Source of the DNA: Thermosynechococcus sp. M98_K2018_005
GTDB lineage: Bacteria; Cyanobacteriota; Cyanobacteriia; Thermosynechococcales; Thermosynechococcaceae
Assembly: GCF_015295825.1 (NCBI RefSeq)
Contig: NZ_DVEH01000077.1
Span: forward strand, 1-51,171
Length of the DNA stretch: 51,171 nucleotides
Direction of reading: 5' to 3'
The notes under the pieces were generated by a model. That model did not search any database and was not told the DNA's origin. It saw only the letters and a program-made list of their open reading frames with translations. A program made the position numbers and the translations under genes. Positions 43,439 to 51,171 of the stretch are shown here, in pieces (within the stretch, counting starts at the first letter, position 1; every line of letters begins with the position of its first letter).

Positions 43439-44967
43439 GCTGCTTTGCCAACGGTGGTAATGTACAGAACCGCTTCTTGCGGAGGAATGCCCAAGAGATC
43501 GTTGACCTGATCATCAAAGAAACCGCCGATGCCACTGACCCCTAGCCCCAAAGCGGTGGCAGCCAAATTGATCCGCTGTCCGAGGTGGCCAGCATCCATG
43601 TGGAGATAGCGATACGCCCGTTCCCCATAGCGAGCGATCGCCCGCTCGAGATTGGCGGTATGGAAAATCACCACTGCGGCATCGCGACCGAGGTCTTGAT
43701 GGAGGCAGAGGAAATGCAACTGTTCCTGAAAGTTCTTGAAGCGAATCTGGCGTAACTCATGCTCGGCCACAGCATAGTAGTAGCAGCCCTCCTCCAGATC
43801 CTTGACCCGCGTCACGGCAATAAAGGTTTCCACCAATGTCGGGTCAAAGAAACTAGGGGCTTCGTCTAGGCCTTGATCGCGGTAGTCCTGAGGATGGTAG
43901 GCAAAGGTGAGCAGGGCGGCCAGTTGATCCACCTCAATGCCTTGGCCACTGTACTGACGGGTCGAGCGCCGCTGGAGAATGGTTTGCTGGAGAGCGGCTA
44001 GATTGGTTTCCCAGTGAATGATGGTTTTGCTGAGACTCACCCGCAGCCCAAAGGGGAAGTTGTACTTACTAGCGGGGGATTCGGTCGGCTCTTGGGCACT
44101 GGTCTCCTCGACTTTGGCCATGCTGTAGATAATGTCACTATTGGTGAGGGCACTGGCACGATGGTAAGCCTTCAGTAGCTCGCCACTGGCGATCGCCCCA
44201 TAGTCATAGCAGGTGGCGGAGGCCAACACCGAGGGGAACGTGGACAAGTTTTCACCCACTTCGAGTAAATTGGCAAGGGCAACCACGGCCAACACCCCCT
44301 CCTGTTCTGGATCAAGGTAAAGCAGTTCATTCATTTGGGCATCGACAAAACCACCAATGAAGTGGGCGCGAAAGTCATTGATATTGGCGGCCAGTGCCAC
44401 ATTCCCTAAAAGGTGCCCAATGTCGAGGCAAATGCGGCGATAGGCGCGATCGCCATAACGCCAGGCGGAACGGTAAAAGACGGCTGTCACGATCAGCGCA
44501 ATGTGTGTCCTTTCTAGCGCTGGATGCCAAAGACAAGCAGCCTGTAGGGCTGACCAGGAATAGCTTTGCCATACCTGCACAAGGGCATGGTCTTTCACTT
44601 GGTAGTTATAAATGCCAGCGGGAATGGCGGTGTCGCTGCGAGTGAGGAGATAGATTTCCGCTGGATACAGCCCCCCGGCAGAGGGTGCTGCCCGCATATA
44701 AAAGGGCTGATCGGGATAGGGAACCACCCCAGTAATGCCATAGGTACAGTACAACAACTGTGAGAGGCGCTGCCAGTGGGGGTGGGCTGCCCTTTGGTCA
44801 GGTTCTAAAAACGGCTTGAGGGAGAAAGACGGACCAAAAGGATAGGTTTTGAAGGGACTGGGCTGGCGACTAAAATCCAGCGGTGCTGCCTGTTGGGCTA
44901 AGGTCTCAGGGGCGTACTTGGTGCGTTCGTGGTAATGCTGTGCCAAGGAAAGCGGTTGAACACCCAT
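43435..44967 (-). CDS. SagB/ThcOx-type protein with two nitroreductase-like domains
   Basis: A 510-residue FMN-type oxidoreductase. The N-terminal domain (about 60-260) has SAGGLYPAEIYLL and RICLDIGHLLGNVAL; the C-terminal domain (about 325-505) has RRSTRQYSGQGIEVDQLAALL, RYLHMDAGHLGQRINL and GLGVSGIGGFFDD. SagB-like enzymes oxidise azolines in peptide natural products, but no precursor, cyclodehydratase or transport gene is here, so a general FMN dehydrogenase is equally possible. Rrf2 follows with a 4-bp overlap. The two domains probably form an internal pseudo-dimer. Confidence 0.8.
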   Translation of the reverse strand: MGVQPLSLAQHYHERTKYAPETLAQQAAPLDFSRQPSPFKTYPFGPSFSLKPFLEPDQRAAHPHWQRLSQLLYCTYGITGVVPYPDQPFYMRAAPSAGGLYPAEIYLLTRSDTAIPAGIYNYQVKDHALVQVWQSYSWSALQAACLWHPALERTHIALIVTAVFYRSAWRYGDRAYRRICLDIGHLLGNVALAANINDFRAHFIGGFVDAQMNELLYLDPEQEGVLAVVALANLLEVGENLSTFPSVLASATCYDYGAIASGELLKAYHRASALTNSDIIYSMAKVEETSAQEPTESPASKYNFPFGLRVSLSKTIIHWETNLAALQQTILQRRSTRQYSGQGIEVDQLAALLTFAYHPQDYRDQGLDEAPSFFDPTLVETFIAVTRVKDLEEGCYYYAVAEHELRQIRFKNFQEQLHFLCLHQDLGRDAAVVIFHTANLERAIARYGERAYRYLHMDAGHLGQRINLAATALGLGVSGIGGFFDDQVNDLLGIPPQEAVLYITTVGKAA

Positions 44968-45089
44968 TGTAGTGCCTCACCAAGTTAAGAAAGCATTAAA
45001 GAATGTGAACTTGGCCAATAATTTCCCATAGAGTCAAAAAGGTTTTAGGTAGAAATACTTAGTCACAGTACAACACTCTCTATACCATT

Positions 45090-45620
45090 ATGGCCAAATT
45101 CAGCAATGAGGAACTATTGGCAGCCTACGCAGCGGGGGAACGGGATTTTCGCGGCAGCGATCTGACGGGTCTGAGTCTTTTTGACACCAATCTCAGCGAT
45201 GCCGATTTTAGTGACAGTGATCTGGAGAATGCCTATCTGCCCTATTGCCAGTTGAATCGAATTCAAGCGACAGCCGCTAATCTGCGCCACAGTGAATTAG
45301 GGGATGCTCAGTTGTATCAAGCGAACCTTGCGGCAGCAGATCTTGAATGCGCCAACCTTGTCCGCACCAACCTCCGGTCGGCCAATTTGGAACGGGCAAA
45401 CCTGCAAGGCGCCAATCTTCAGGGGGCGGATCTGCGCTATGCCAATTTGCGACAAGCGAATCTCCAAGGGGCCAATCTGCAACAGGCGAATTTAGAGCAG
45501 GCAGATTTAACGGCAGCACAGGTACAGCGGTGTAATTTTTTTCGGGCAAGGGGTGTTGATCTGTCGGCTGCGGTGTGCGATCGCACCACAGTTTATCCCG
45601 ATGGCTATTTTTACCCCTGA
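45090..45620 (+). CDS. Pentapeptide repeat protein
   Basis: A 176-residue right-handed quadrilateral beta-helix protein. From about residue 20 to 160 it is built of A(D/N)LXX-type units, for example NLSDADFSDSDLENA and ANLERANLQGANLQGADL. There is no signal peptide or second domain. Cyanobacteria have many such proteins; biochemical roles are mostly unknown. Its 3' end overlaps the convergent cobL by 10 bp. Confidence 0.88.
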   Translation: MAKFSNEELLAAYAAGERDFRGSDLTGLSLFDTNLSDADFSDSDLENAYLPYCQLNRIQATAANLRHSELGDAQLYQANLAAADLECANLVRTNLRSANLERANLQGANLQGADLRYANLRQANLQGANLQQANLEQADLTAAQVQRCNFFRARGVDLSAAVCDRTTVYPDGYFYP

Positions 45621-46858
45621 CTCAGGGTGATCAGGGTGACTGGATTAAGGGGATGGAGGCGGTGGCCCTGACCCAAGGGAACGGAGCGGCTGAGTTGCAC
45701 CTGTAGCACTTGTGGGCTAATTTGATGGGTCTGACACCAGTGGAGAACTTGGCCTTGGTGTTCAAGAGTGGCGATCGCCAGCACGACCCGGCCGCCAGCT
45801 TTCAAGTGCGACCAACAATAGTCAAGATTGGCCAGTAACTGGGCACCACTGCCGCCAATAAACACGCGATCCGGTTGCGGCAAGCCACTGAGGCACTGGG
45901 GCGCTGCCCCTGGGATCGGGATGAGGTTGGTCAAACCAAAAGCCTTGCGGTTGCGCTCAATCAGTTGGCAGCCAATAGCCGTTTTCTCGATCGCATAGAT
46001 GGTGGCTTGGGGGACCAGGCGGGCGATTTCCACAGCGACACTGCCGGTGCCGGCGCCCACATCCCAAACGGTTTCGACAGTGCTGGTGAGGGCAAGTTCC
46101 GCCAAGACCAGTACTCGCACTTCCCGCTTCGTCATCAGGCTGGGGCGATCGCCAAAGGTGAAAAATTGATCATCCCCTAAGCCAAAAACGGGCTGTTCCC
46201 GAGGGAGCAGGTGCTGAGGTTGACGCAGAAGCACCACCAAATTCAAGGGATGTACCGGCGGAAGTTCCGTCACTGGTTGGGCTAAGTCCCACGGCAGAAT
46301 GGCTTCGTCTTCGCTACCCAAGGCCTGACACACCCATGCCCGATAGGACACAGGCAGGTGCAACGCTTGGTATAAGCGGCTAATGGCAGCAATATTGGCC
46401 TCGCCATCGGTATAGATGGCAATTTTCTCCACCCCCCGCTGCAACAGGGGGACCAATCCGGCTAAATCGCGACCGTGGGCACTGTAGATCACGGCATCCT
46501 GCCAAGGGAGCTTGAGCCGACTAAAGGCCAACTGCACCGCACTGAGGTGGGGATGAAACGTCAACTGATCGGGAGTAAAAACTTCAAGGAGCCAGCGTCC
46601 CAGCCCGTAAAACAGAGGATCACCACTGGTGAGGATCACCACTTGGGGGTCGGGGGTTGTTGCCAAGTGGGTTTGAATCGCCTTGAGAGTGGCATTCAAG
46701 TCTCGTAGAGACAAGCGGGGGACGTCTCCTTGGGGAATCAACTGAAGATGGCGATCGCTCCCCACCAAGAGCGTCGCTGTGCGAATCATGCCCTGAACTG
46801 TTTCCCCCAACCCTGCCAGCCCCTCTAGGCCAATGCCCACCACATGAATCGGGGTCAC
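45611..46858 (-). CDS. cobL: Precorrin-6Y C5,15-methyltransferase (CbiE-CbiT fusion)
   Basis: Adds methyl groups at C5 and C15 and decarboxylates precorrin-6Y in cobalamin synthesis. The N-terminal half (1-200) is a CbiE-type methyltransferase (VVGIGLEGLAGL, LTSGDPLFYGLGRWLL), the C-terminal half (about 215-415) a CbiT-type domain (KREVRVLVLAELAL, VWDVGAGTGSVAVEIA, RVFIGGSGAQL). Both halves look complete in 415 residues. Its start overlaps the cobH stop by 4 bp. No cobalamin riboswitch precedes the pair. Confidence 0.92.
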   Translation of the reverse strand: MTPIHVVGIGLEGLAGLGETVQGMIRTATLLVGSDRHLQLIPQGDVPRLSLRDLNATLKAIQTHLATTPDPQVVILTSGDPLFYGLGRWLLEVFTPDQLTFHPHLSAVQLAFSRLKLPWQDAVIYSAHGRDLAGLVPLLQRGVEKIAIYTDGEANIAAISRLYQALHLPVSYRAWVCQALGSEDEAILPWDLAQPVTELPPVHPLNLVVLLRQPQHLLPREQPVFGLGDDQFFTFGDRPSLMTKREVRVLVLAELALTSTVETVWDVGAGTGSVAVEIARLVPQATIYAIEKTAIGCQLIERNRKAFGLTNLIPIPGAAPQCLSGLPQPDRVFIGGSGAQLLANLDYCWSHLKAGGRVVLAIATLEHQGQVLHWCQTHQISPQVLQVQLSRSVPLGQGHRLHPLNPVTLITLSQG

Positions 46859-47469
46859 ACTGGCTCCTCACTATAGGCCAACTCCAGCAGGGCATTCACA
46901 ATCGCTGCCGCCACAGGCGATCCCCCCTTGCGACCGGCAACGCGAATTTGAGGCACGGGCAGTTGGGCAAGGGTTGCTTTTGACTCCACCACATTGACGA
47001 AGCCAACGGGGACACCAATGACACCCGCCGGCGACACACGGGTTTGTTGCAGGCGATCGCACAGGGCAAGGAGTGCCGTTGGCGCATTCCCAACCACAAA
47101 CAAACCATAGGGCCACTGTTGCCAAGCGCGGATCATCCCTGCTTCACTGCGGGTTTGACCGGGAGCGGTGTGGCTGCCATCGTCGAGGGCGGTAATGATC
47201 GGATTCTGGAAGGTACGGCTGACCATCGTTTGAATGCCGACACTGACCATTGCCACATCGGTAATAATCGGCACACCTGCGCGCAGGGCTTGTATGATGT
47301 GGGCGATCGCCCCCGGCGAAATCTCGAGGAGGTTCTTAAACTCAAAATCTGCTGTGCTATGGATAATCCGCCGTAAAATTGCATAGCTTGGGGCATCAAA
47401 ATCATGAGTGCCGATCTCGCGATCAATGATGGCAAAACTGGCTTGGGCAATTGGATGCAGCAGAGACAC
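46855..47469 (-). CDS. cobH: Precorrin-8X methylmutase
   Basis: Moves a methyl group from C11 to C12 to make hydrogenobyrinic acid. The frame contains FAIIDREIG, the catalytic IIHSTADFEF (His near 37), and VSVGIQTMVSRTF; GVPVGFVNVVESK is the C-terminal block. The reading frame runs on to an ATG at 47559, but that part lies antisense inside tRNA-Ser, so the GTG at 47469 (205 aa, VSLLHPIAQASF) is preferred; relatives begin near LHPI. It is the first gene of cobH-cobL. Confidence 0.88.
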   Translation of the reverse strand: MSLLHPIAQASFAIIDREIGTHDFDAPSYAILRRIIHSTADFEFKNLLEISPGAIAHIIQALRAGVPIITDVAMVSVGIQTMVSRTFQNPIITALDDGSHTAPGQTRSEAGMIRAWQQWPYGLFVVGNAPTALLALCDRLQQTRVSPAGVIGVPVGFVNVVESKATLAQLPVPQIRVAGRKGGSPVAAAIVNALLELAYSEEPV

Positions 47470-47505
47470 AGGACTTCTGGTAGGATAGTAGAACTGCCTA
47501 AACTT

Positions 47506-47590
47506 GGAGAGATGGCCGAGTGGTCGAAGGCGCAGCACTGGAAATGCTGTGTGGGGCAACTCACCGAGGGTTCGAATCCCTCTCTCTCCG
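47506..47590 (+). tRNA. tRNA-Ser (anticodon GGA)
   Basis: An 85-nt class II tRNA: acceptor GGAGAGA (47506-47512) pairs with TCTCTCC (47583-47589), then G. The D arm GCCGAGTGGTCGAAGGC, anticodon arm CAGCA-CTGGAAA-TGCTG, a long variable arm (GTGGGGCAACTCACC) and the T loop GGGTTCGAATCCC are all regular. GGA reads UCC/UCU serine codons. CCA is not encoded. Confidence 0.95.
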
Positions 47591-47740
47591 TCCTATTGTT
47601 ATCTTGCCACTACAGGGGGTACCCCTTGCCGCAACCAAGGGAGAGGCGGCTGCCCTAAAATAGAGAACATAAAGAATACTCCCAACGCAGTTAGGGGTTC
47701 TTTGGTCCTTAATTTCTAACCCCCGTGAGGATTCTTTACT

Positions 47741-48025
47741 ATGCGTTTCTCCTCAATCCCTTTGATGCTAGTTGCCAGCACGCTGACTGCTGTACCTGCC
47801 TTTGCTAATTCTGCTGCCATTGGCAGGATTCAAGTGAGTCCCGACTTGCGATCGGCACTCGATCCTGCGGCAAACCCCAATGTCGCCCAACCTGCAAGTA
47901 ATATAGCAGAGATTGAAAACAGCCTAGAGATTTCGCCTGTGCCTGCCCGCCCAGAACCAAGAGTCTATAGGCAGTTTGAGGAACCCCGCAATAATCGCGG
48001 TCTCAGCTTCAAAGTGGGCATCTAG
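47741..48025 (+). CDS. Small secreted hypothetical protein
   Basis: A 94-residue protein with a clear signal peptide (1-22, MRFSSIPLMLVASTLTAVPAFA, with AFA/N as the likely cleavage site). The mature part of about 72 residues is polar, rich in Pro, Ala, Asn and Glu, with no Cys and no known domain. It lies just downstream of tRNA-Ser, and its stop shares CTAG with the convergent murQ stop. No functional assignment is possible from sequence. Confidence 0.7.
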   Translation: MRFSSIPLMLVASTLTAVPAFANSAAIGRIQVSPDLRSALDPAANPNVAQPASNIAEIENSLEISPVPARPEPRVYRQFEEPRNNRGLSFKVGI

Positions 48026-48948
48026 GGACTCAGGGCAGCACTTTTGGCCGCGTGCAGTTGGCCATTGTGTTGATCCAGTAGGGCTTGAGCGGCAAGGGCA
48101 TCCAGCCCTGTCCAGTGCATGAGCAGGGCACGTTTCACTTGGTAGTTACTGCGTTCGAGGAGATCTGCTGCTGCTGCACGATCAATCTCCGTGAGATCCG
48201 TGAGAATCCGCAGGGCACGATCCAAGAGCTTACGATTGGTGACCGCCACATCCACCATGCGGTTGCCATAGACTTTGCCCAACTGCACCATTACTCCCGT
48301 GGAAATGATATTCAGTGCCATTTTTGTTGCCGTACCGGCCTTCAAACGGGTGGATCCAGCAAGGAGTTCAGGCCCTACTAGTAGGCGAATGTCAATGTCG
48401 GCAGCCCGCTGTACCTGATCCGAAGGAACGCAGGCCATAAACACCGTAAGTGCCCCTACTGTTTGAGCCGCATCCAGTGCCCCATGAACGTAGGGAGTAG
48501 TTCCGCCAGCGGTAATACCAATCACCACATCTTGAGCAGTGATCTGGCGATCGCGCACCACGGCGGCGCCATCTTCGTAGCGATCCTCAAGGCCTTCGGA
48601 ACTGCGCACAAGGGCTGCGTCACCGCCAGCGAGAATGCCTTGAACCAAATGGGGCGGCGTACAAAACGTGGGTGGACATTCCGCAGCATCCAAAACCCCC
48701 AAGCGACCACTGGTGCCGGCACCAACATAAAAGAGCCGTCCCCCTTGGCGGAGGCGGGCTGCTGTGGCGGTAATGGTTTGGGCTAAGGCCTCGCGGGCTT
48801 GGGCGATCGCCCGCAGCGTCTGGGCATCTTCCTGATTAAAGAGATCAACCAGTTCCAAGGGAGTAAGCTGATCCAGAGTCTGGCTGGCGGGATTGATCTG
48901 CTCTGTCAAGAGATGGCCACGACTAGGGAGTTCTTGGAGATTTGTCAT
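48022..48948 (-). CDS. murQ: N-acetylmuramic acid 6-phosphate etherase
   Basis: Cleaves the lactyl ether of MurNAc 6-phosphate to GlcNAc 6-phosphate and lactate during cell-wall recycling. The 308-residue protein has a SIS fold with the signature FYVGAGTSGRLGVLDAAECPPTF (about 71-93, described by position) and AGSTRLKAGTATKMALN. It overlaps the upstream VOC gene by 4 bp (48945-48948). No anmK, nagZ or transporter gene is adjacent, but the L,D-transpeptidase and FHA-PBP genes lie in the same window. Confidence 0.93.
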   Translation of the reverse strand: MTNLQELPSRGHLLTEQINPASQTLDQLTPLELVDLFNQEDAQTLRAIAQAREALAQTITATAARLRQGGRLFYVGAGTSGRLGVLDAAECPPTFCTPPHLVQGILAGGDAALVRSSEGLEDRYEDGAAVVRDRQITAQDVVIGITAGGTTPYVHGALDAAQTVGALTVFMACVPSDQVQRAADIDIRLLVGPELLAGSTRLKAGTATKMALNIISTGVMVQLGKVYGNRMVDVAVTNRKLLDRALRILTDLTEIDRAAAADLLERSNYQVKRALLMHWTGLDALAAQALLDQHNGQLHAAKSAALSP

Positions 48949-49514
48949 GGCCGCGCCGAAATTTCTGCCATTTCAATCACGGTGCCGGCGTAGTCCTTGA
49001 CAAGGAAATTGAGGGGGCGATCGCTCCGCACTTTGTAGCGCAACTGCCGCCGTTGAATCCGCAGCAACAGGAGGTCCAAGCACTCACGGTCAAAGCAGAC
49101 ATGGCGCTGACGGTTGCGTTCCCCCTTGCTGGCACCGCTAATCACGTGCAGTTGGGTATTTTTCTTGAGTTGGTACCACAGACCATCACTGGGGCTGGGG
49201 CGCTTGGGGCTGCTGTAGCTCAAGGCCGAAGGCACATAGAGGGGATCCATCGAAGCCACGCCAAGGGTTTGCTCATAGTTGTAGTAGTAGTGCAACGGCA
49301 CATCGGCGATCGGCAAATGCAACTCCTGCTCGTAGAACTGCCGCGCGTGTTCTAGATCCGAAACCATGATCGTATAGACCTTGGGAGCACTGGACAAAAA
49401 GAGCCACATCGCCCCTGCGTAGCCCATCAGCAGCATGATCATGATTCCTTGGGTGGAAAATACTCCATCCCAAAGGCCATCCAGCCAAGCAAACAAAGGA
49501 GGAGTCAACAACAT
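48945..49514 (-). CDS. Membrane-anchored glyoxalase/VOC-fold protein
   Basis: A 189-residue protein. A hydrophobic segment lies at about 20-42 (IMIMLLMGYAGAMWLFLSS), then a single VOC domain beginning with YTIMVSDLEHARQFYEQELHLP, the classic glyoxalase/bleomycin-resistance start, and ending PLNFLVKDYAGTVIEMAE. The expected metal ligands are incomplete to the eye, so enzymatic activity is uncertain. Translation is coupled to murQ by the 4-bp overlap. A membrane anchor on a VOC domain is unusual. Confidence 0.78.
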   Translation of the reverse strand: MLLTPPLFAWLDGLWDGVFSTQGIMIMLLMGYAGAMWLFLSSAPKVYTIMVSDLEHARQFYEQELHLPIADVPLHYYYNYEQTLGVASMDPLYVPSALSYSSPKRPSPSDGLWYQLKKNTQLHVISGASKGERNRQRHVCFDRECLDLLLLRIQRRQLRYKVRSDRPLNFLVKDYAGTVIEMAEISARP

Positions 49515-49568
49515 GCCAATATTCTAGGGAAAGCTCCTTTTATTCTAGTCAACAGACTGAATCCTCAG

Positions 49569-50597
49569 TTATTCTTCGGCGAAGATGTAGTCGTAGAGTT
49601 CTTCGGGCTTAGGTTCAGGACTTTCCTCGGCAAAGGCGACAGCATCATCCACAATCGCCTGTACTTTTTGCTCAATGGCACGCAGGTCTTCGTTAGTGGC
49701 CAGTTCTTGCTCCACGAGGTAGGCCCCCAGCTTTTTGATGGGATCGCGCTTCAGCCAAAATTCTTTCTCTTCTTTGGAGCGCAGTTCATCGGGATCGGCA
49801 AGGGAGTGGCCCCGGAAACGGTAGGTCAAAGCTTCAATCAGGGTAGGGCCCTCACCGGCACGGGCCCGAGCGATCGCCGCCTCAGCAACTGTACGTACCG
49901 CCAGCACATCCATGCCATCCACTTCTTCACCCACCATGCCAAAGACCTTGGCTTTCTTGTAGATTTCCGTCTCGGAACTAGCACGCTCATGAGCCATGCC
50001 GATCGCCCACTTGTTATTTTCCACCACAAAAAGAATGGGTAATTTCCAGAGTGCCGCCATATTCAAGCACTCAAAGAACTGGCCATTATTGCTGGCACCA
50101 TCACCAAAGAAGCAAGCGGTGACCTGATCGGCTTTAGCATCACCCATCACCTGACGGCGGTACATCGTCTGAAATGCTGCCCCCGTTGCCACTGGAATCC
50201 CCTCAGCCACAAAGGCAAAGCCCCCCAAGAGATGATGCTTAGCGGAAAAGAGGTGCATTGAGCCGCCCCGGCCTTTACTACACCCCGTCGCCTTGCCAAA
50301 GAGTTCGGCCATCACTTCACGGGCAGGAACACCGGCACTCAGGGCATGAACGTGATCGCGATAGGTACTGCACACGTAATCATCAGGACGCATCGCCTTG
50401 ATCACACCTGTAGAGACAGCCTCTTGACCGGTGTAGAGGTGGACAAAGCCAAACATCCGCCCTCGGTAGTACATTTCGGCACACTTATCTTCAAAGATGC
50501 GCCCCAGTACCATATCTTCATAAAGCATTAACCCCTGCTCACGAGTAATCGTGGTTTGGGGAATGGACAAAGAGGGCAGACTACGCTCTTGAACCAT
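49569..50597 (-). CDS. pdhA: Pyruvate dehydrogenase E1 component, alpha subunit
   Basis: Thiamine-diphosphate-dependent decarboxylase subunit of the pyruvate dehydrogenase complex, giving acetyl-CoA. The 342-residue product has the ThDP/Mg motif [41 protein letters not shown] and [19 protein letters not shown], which contains the regulated loop region. It ends with an acidic tail ([11 protein letters not shown]). The beta subunit and E2 are not adjacent. Motifs and length fit PdhA. Confidence 0.94.
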   Translation of the reverse strand: MVQERSLPSLSIPQTTITREQGLMLYEDMVLGRIFEDKCAEMYYRGRMFGFVHLYTGQEAVSTGVIKAMRPDDYVCSTYRDHVHALSAGVPAREVMAELFGKATGCSKGRGGSMHLFSAKHHLLGGFAFVAEGIPVATGAAFQTMYRRQVMGDAKADQVTACFFGDGASNNGQFFECLNMAALWKLPILFVVENNKWAIGMAHERASSETEIYKKAKVFGMVGEEVDGMDVLAVRTVAEAAIARARAGEGPTLIEALTYRFRGHSLADPDELRSKEEKEFWLKRDPIKKLGAYLVEQELATNEDLRAIEQKVQAIVDDAVAFAEESPEPKPEELYDYIFAEE

Positions 50598-50631
50598 AGC
50601 AGGCAGTGATCAACCTAGGGTAAACGCCGTA

Positions 50632-50693
50632 CCAACAGGGCAAGCCGCCGTTGGCATCACCCTATTGTACTCAAATTACAGCCCTTTTCTTAA
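50632..50693 (-). promoter_or_regulatory. Putative promoter and leader hairpin of pdhA
   Basis: On the minus strand TTAAGA (50688-50693) and TACAAT (50664-50669) are 18 bp apart. A short inverted repeat CCAAC/GTTGG (50632-50636 and 50650-50654) lies in the leader before the start at 50597. Confidence 0.4.
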
Positions 50694-50725
50694 ATATAGG
50701 GCCAACAAGGGGATGCCAGCCTCTG

Positions 50726-50996
50726 CTAATCAAAGTAAATGAGTACCCCTGCCCCTTGCTGGTTTGCGAAAAAGTCCCGTAGATCGCAATTAGGATCGCC
50801 AAAGAAGTTGCCAAGGCTCTTGATTGCTGCGGCTCCAAAGAGAGGAGGGATAGAGGTGGGCGGCAGCCATTGCCTCTGGGTCAAAACGTTGTGCCAGGGT
50901 CGTTTCAGTGATCGATTGCAAGGCTTGATGCCAAGCATTCACCTGATGGCGATCAAGGAAACGGGGCACACTGTCCACCCTGTCTTCAGTGGTCAT
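50726..50996 (-). pseudogene. Small hypothetical gene interrupted by a frameshift
   Basis: Two overlapping frames together give a plausible protein of about 89 residues. The first starts at 50996 (MTTEDRVDSVPRFLDRHQ) behind a strong ribosome binding site AAAGGAGG (7 bases before the ATG). After about residue 50 (AAHLYP) it changes sense; the neighbouring frame continues as LFGAAAIKSLGNFFGDPN to a stop at 50726. The shift lies near 50840-50848, where one base too many is present. It may be a true mutation, a sequencing error, or programmed shifting. No known domain is recognised. Confidence 0.6.
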
Positions 50997-51171
50997 TTCT
51001 GTTCCTCCTTTGAGGAGATAGCACCAAGGCTCGTCACCCCCATCGGCAGTGCCGGTGAATAACCAATGCAGACCGTGCCATGCAGTTTCTAGGATGCAAC
51101 TGGGTCAGTCTCCCTTTAACTCAGTGTGAACTGCTTGAAGTTCCCCCTTAAACTCCGCACGAAGTGCTTAT
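50997..51171. other. Non-coding end of window
   Basis: The first 20 bases hold the ribosome binding site of the frameshifted gene within a small hairpin (TCCTC at 51003-51007, GAGGA at 51012-51016). I see nothing further that can be supported in the remaining sequence. Confidence 0.5.

Noticed and set aside
45090-45620. CRISPR-like or tandem DNA repeat
   Set aside because: The periodicity comes from pentapeptide codons and is degenerate at DNA level.
48481-48490. CGAAGGAACG-like word near 48420 recalling the glutamine riboswitch
   Set aside because: It lies inside murQ coding sequence without the GGACGGAAGTAGG core or pairing partners.
1-51171. Frequent GCGATCGC octamers as a mobile repeat
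   Set aside because: This is the HIP1 palindrome, widespread in cyanobacterial genomes, in coding and non-coding DNA alike.

Overview
The window is cyanobacterial chromosome, most likely from a unicellular thermophile of the Thermosynechococcus type. This is an inference from gene content and style, not a database match. Evidence includes Ycf54 (Mg-protoporphyrin ester cyclase partner), a Ccs1-type cytochrome c assembly protein, a CCB-type cytochrome b6 assembly factor, a PacS-like copper ATPase, DUF1517/DUF4079/DUF4278 proteins, a glutamine (glnA-type) riboswitch and the very frequent palindrome GCGATCGC (HIP1). Coding is dense and strands alternate often.

Layout. 0-12 kb: ssb, an FHA-headed class A penicillin-binding protein, an Fe3+-type ABC ATPase, DUF4079 and DUF1517 membrane proteins, purC-glk, a RodZ-like protein with a large AAA/WD40 protein directly behind it, and ycf54. 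12.3-13.5 kb: an Rpn/PD-(D/E)xK family nuclease gene followed by a decayed tandem copy of itself. 13.6-21.8 kb: a five-gene operon of an HpsA-like giant protein and four prepilin-like proteins. 21.9-27.3 kb: a minus-strand run of a heme/cytochrome assembly factor (CCB family), hemF, ccs1 and a copper ATPase. 27.3-33.8 kb: L,D-transpeptidase, CPBP protease, pheS-parA and acnB. 33.7-36.2 kb: two crcB fluoride channel genes behind a cation/proton antiporter. 36.3-39.5 kb: Anbu protease, a [2Fe-2S] protein, an HTH protein with a GrpE-like C-terminus, a MalK-type ATPase and sulfiredoxin. 39.6-45 kb: PhoX-like protein, DUF4278 with its glutamine riboswitch, rplU-rpmA, a small FHA protein, and a cysteine-free Rrf2 regulator overlapping a double nitroreductase (SagB/ThcOx type). 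45-51 kb: pentapeptide protein, cobL-cobH, tRNA-Ser(GGA), a small secreted protein, murQ with a membrane-anchored VOC protein, pdhA, and a frameshifted small gene.

The genes form several small functional groups: envelope and peptidoglycan (FHA-PBP, RodZ-like, L,D-transpeptidase, murQ), tetrapyrrole and cytochrome maturation (ycf54, hemF, ccs1, CCB, cobL/cobH), surface pilin-like machinery (hpsA operon), ion and metal handling (PacS-like, CrcB pair, FbpC-like) and nitrogen-responsive RNA control (DUF4278). No phage, insertion sequence or CRISPR array was seen. The most interesting items are the riboswitch with an enlarged P2 arm, the HTH-GrpE-like protein encoded in a 119-bp convergent overlap, the Rrf2/double-nitroreductase pair, the HpsA/pseudopilin operon without glycosyltransferases, and the repeated use of exact 4-bp overlaps between convergent genes.
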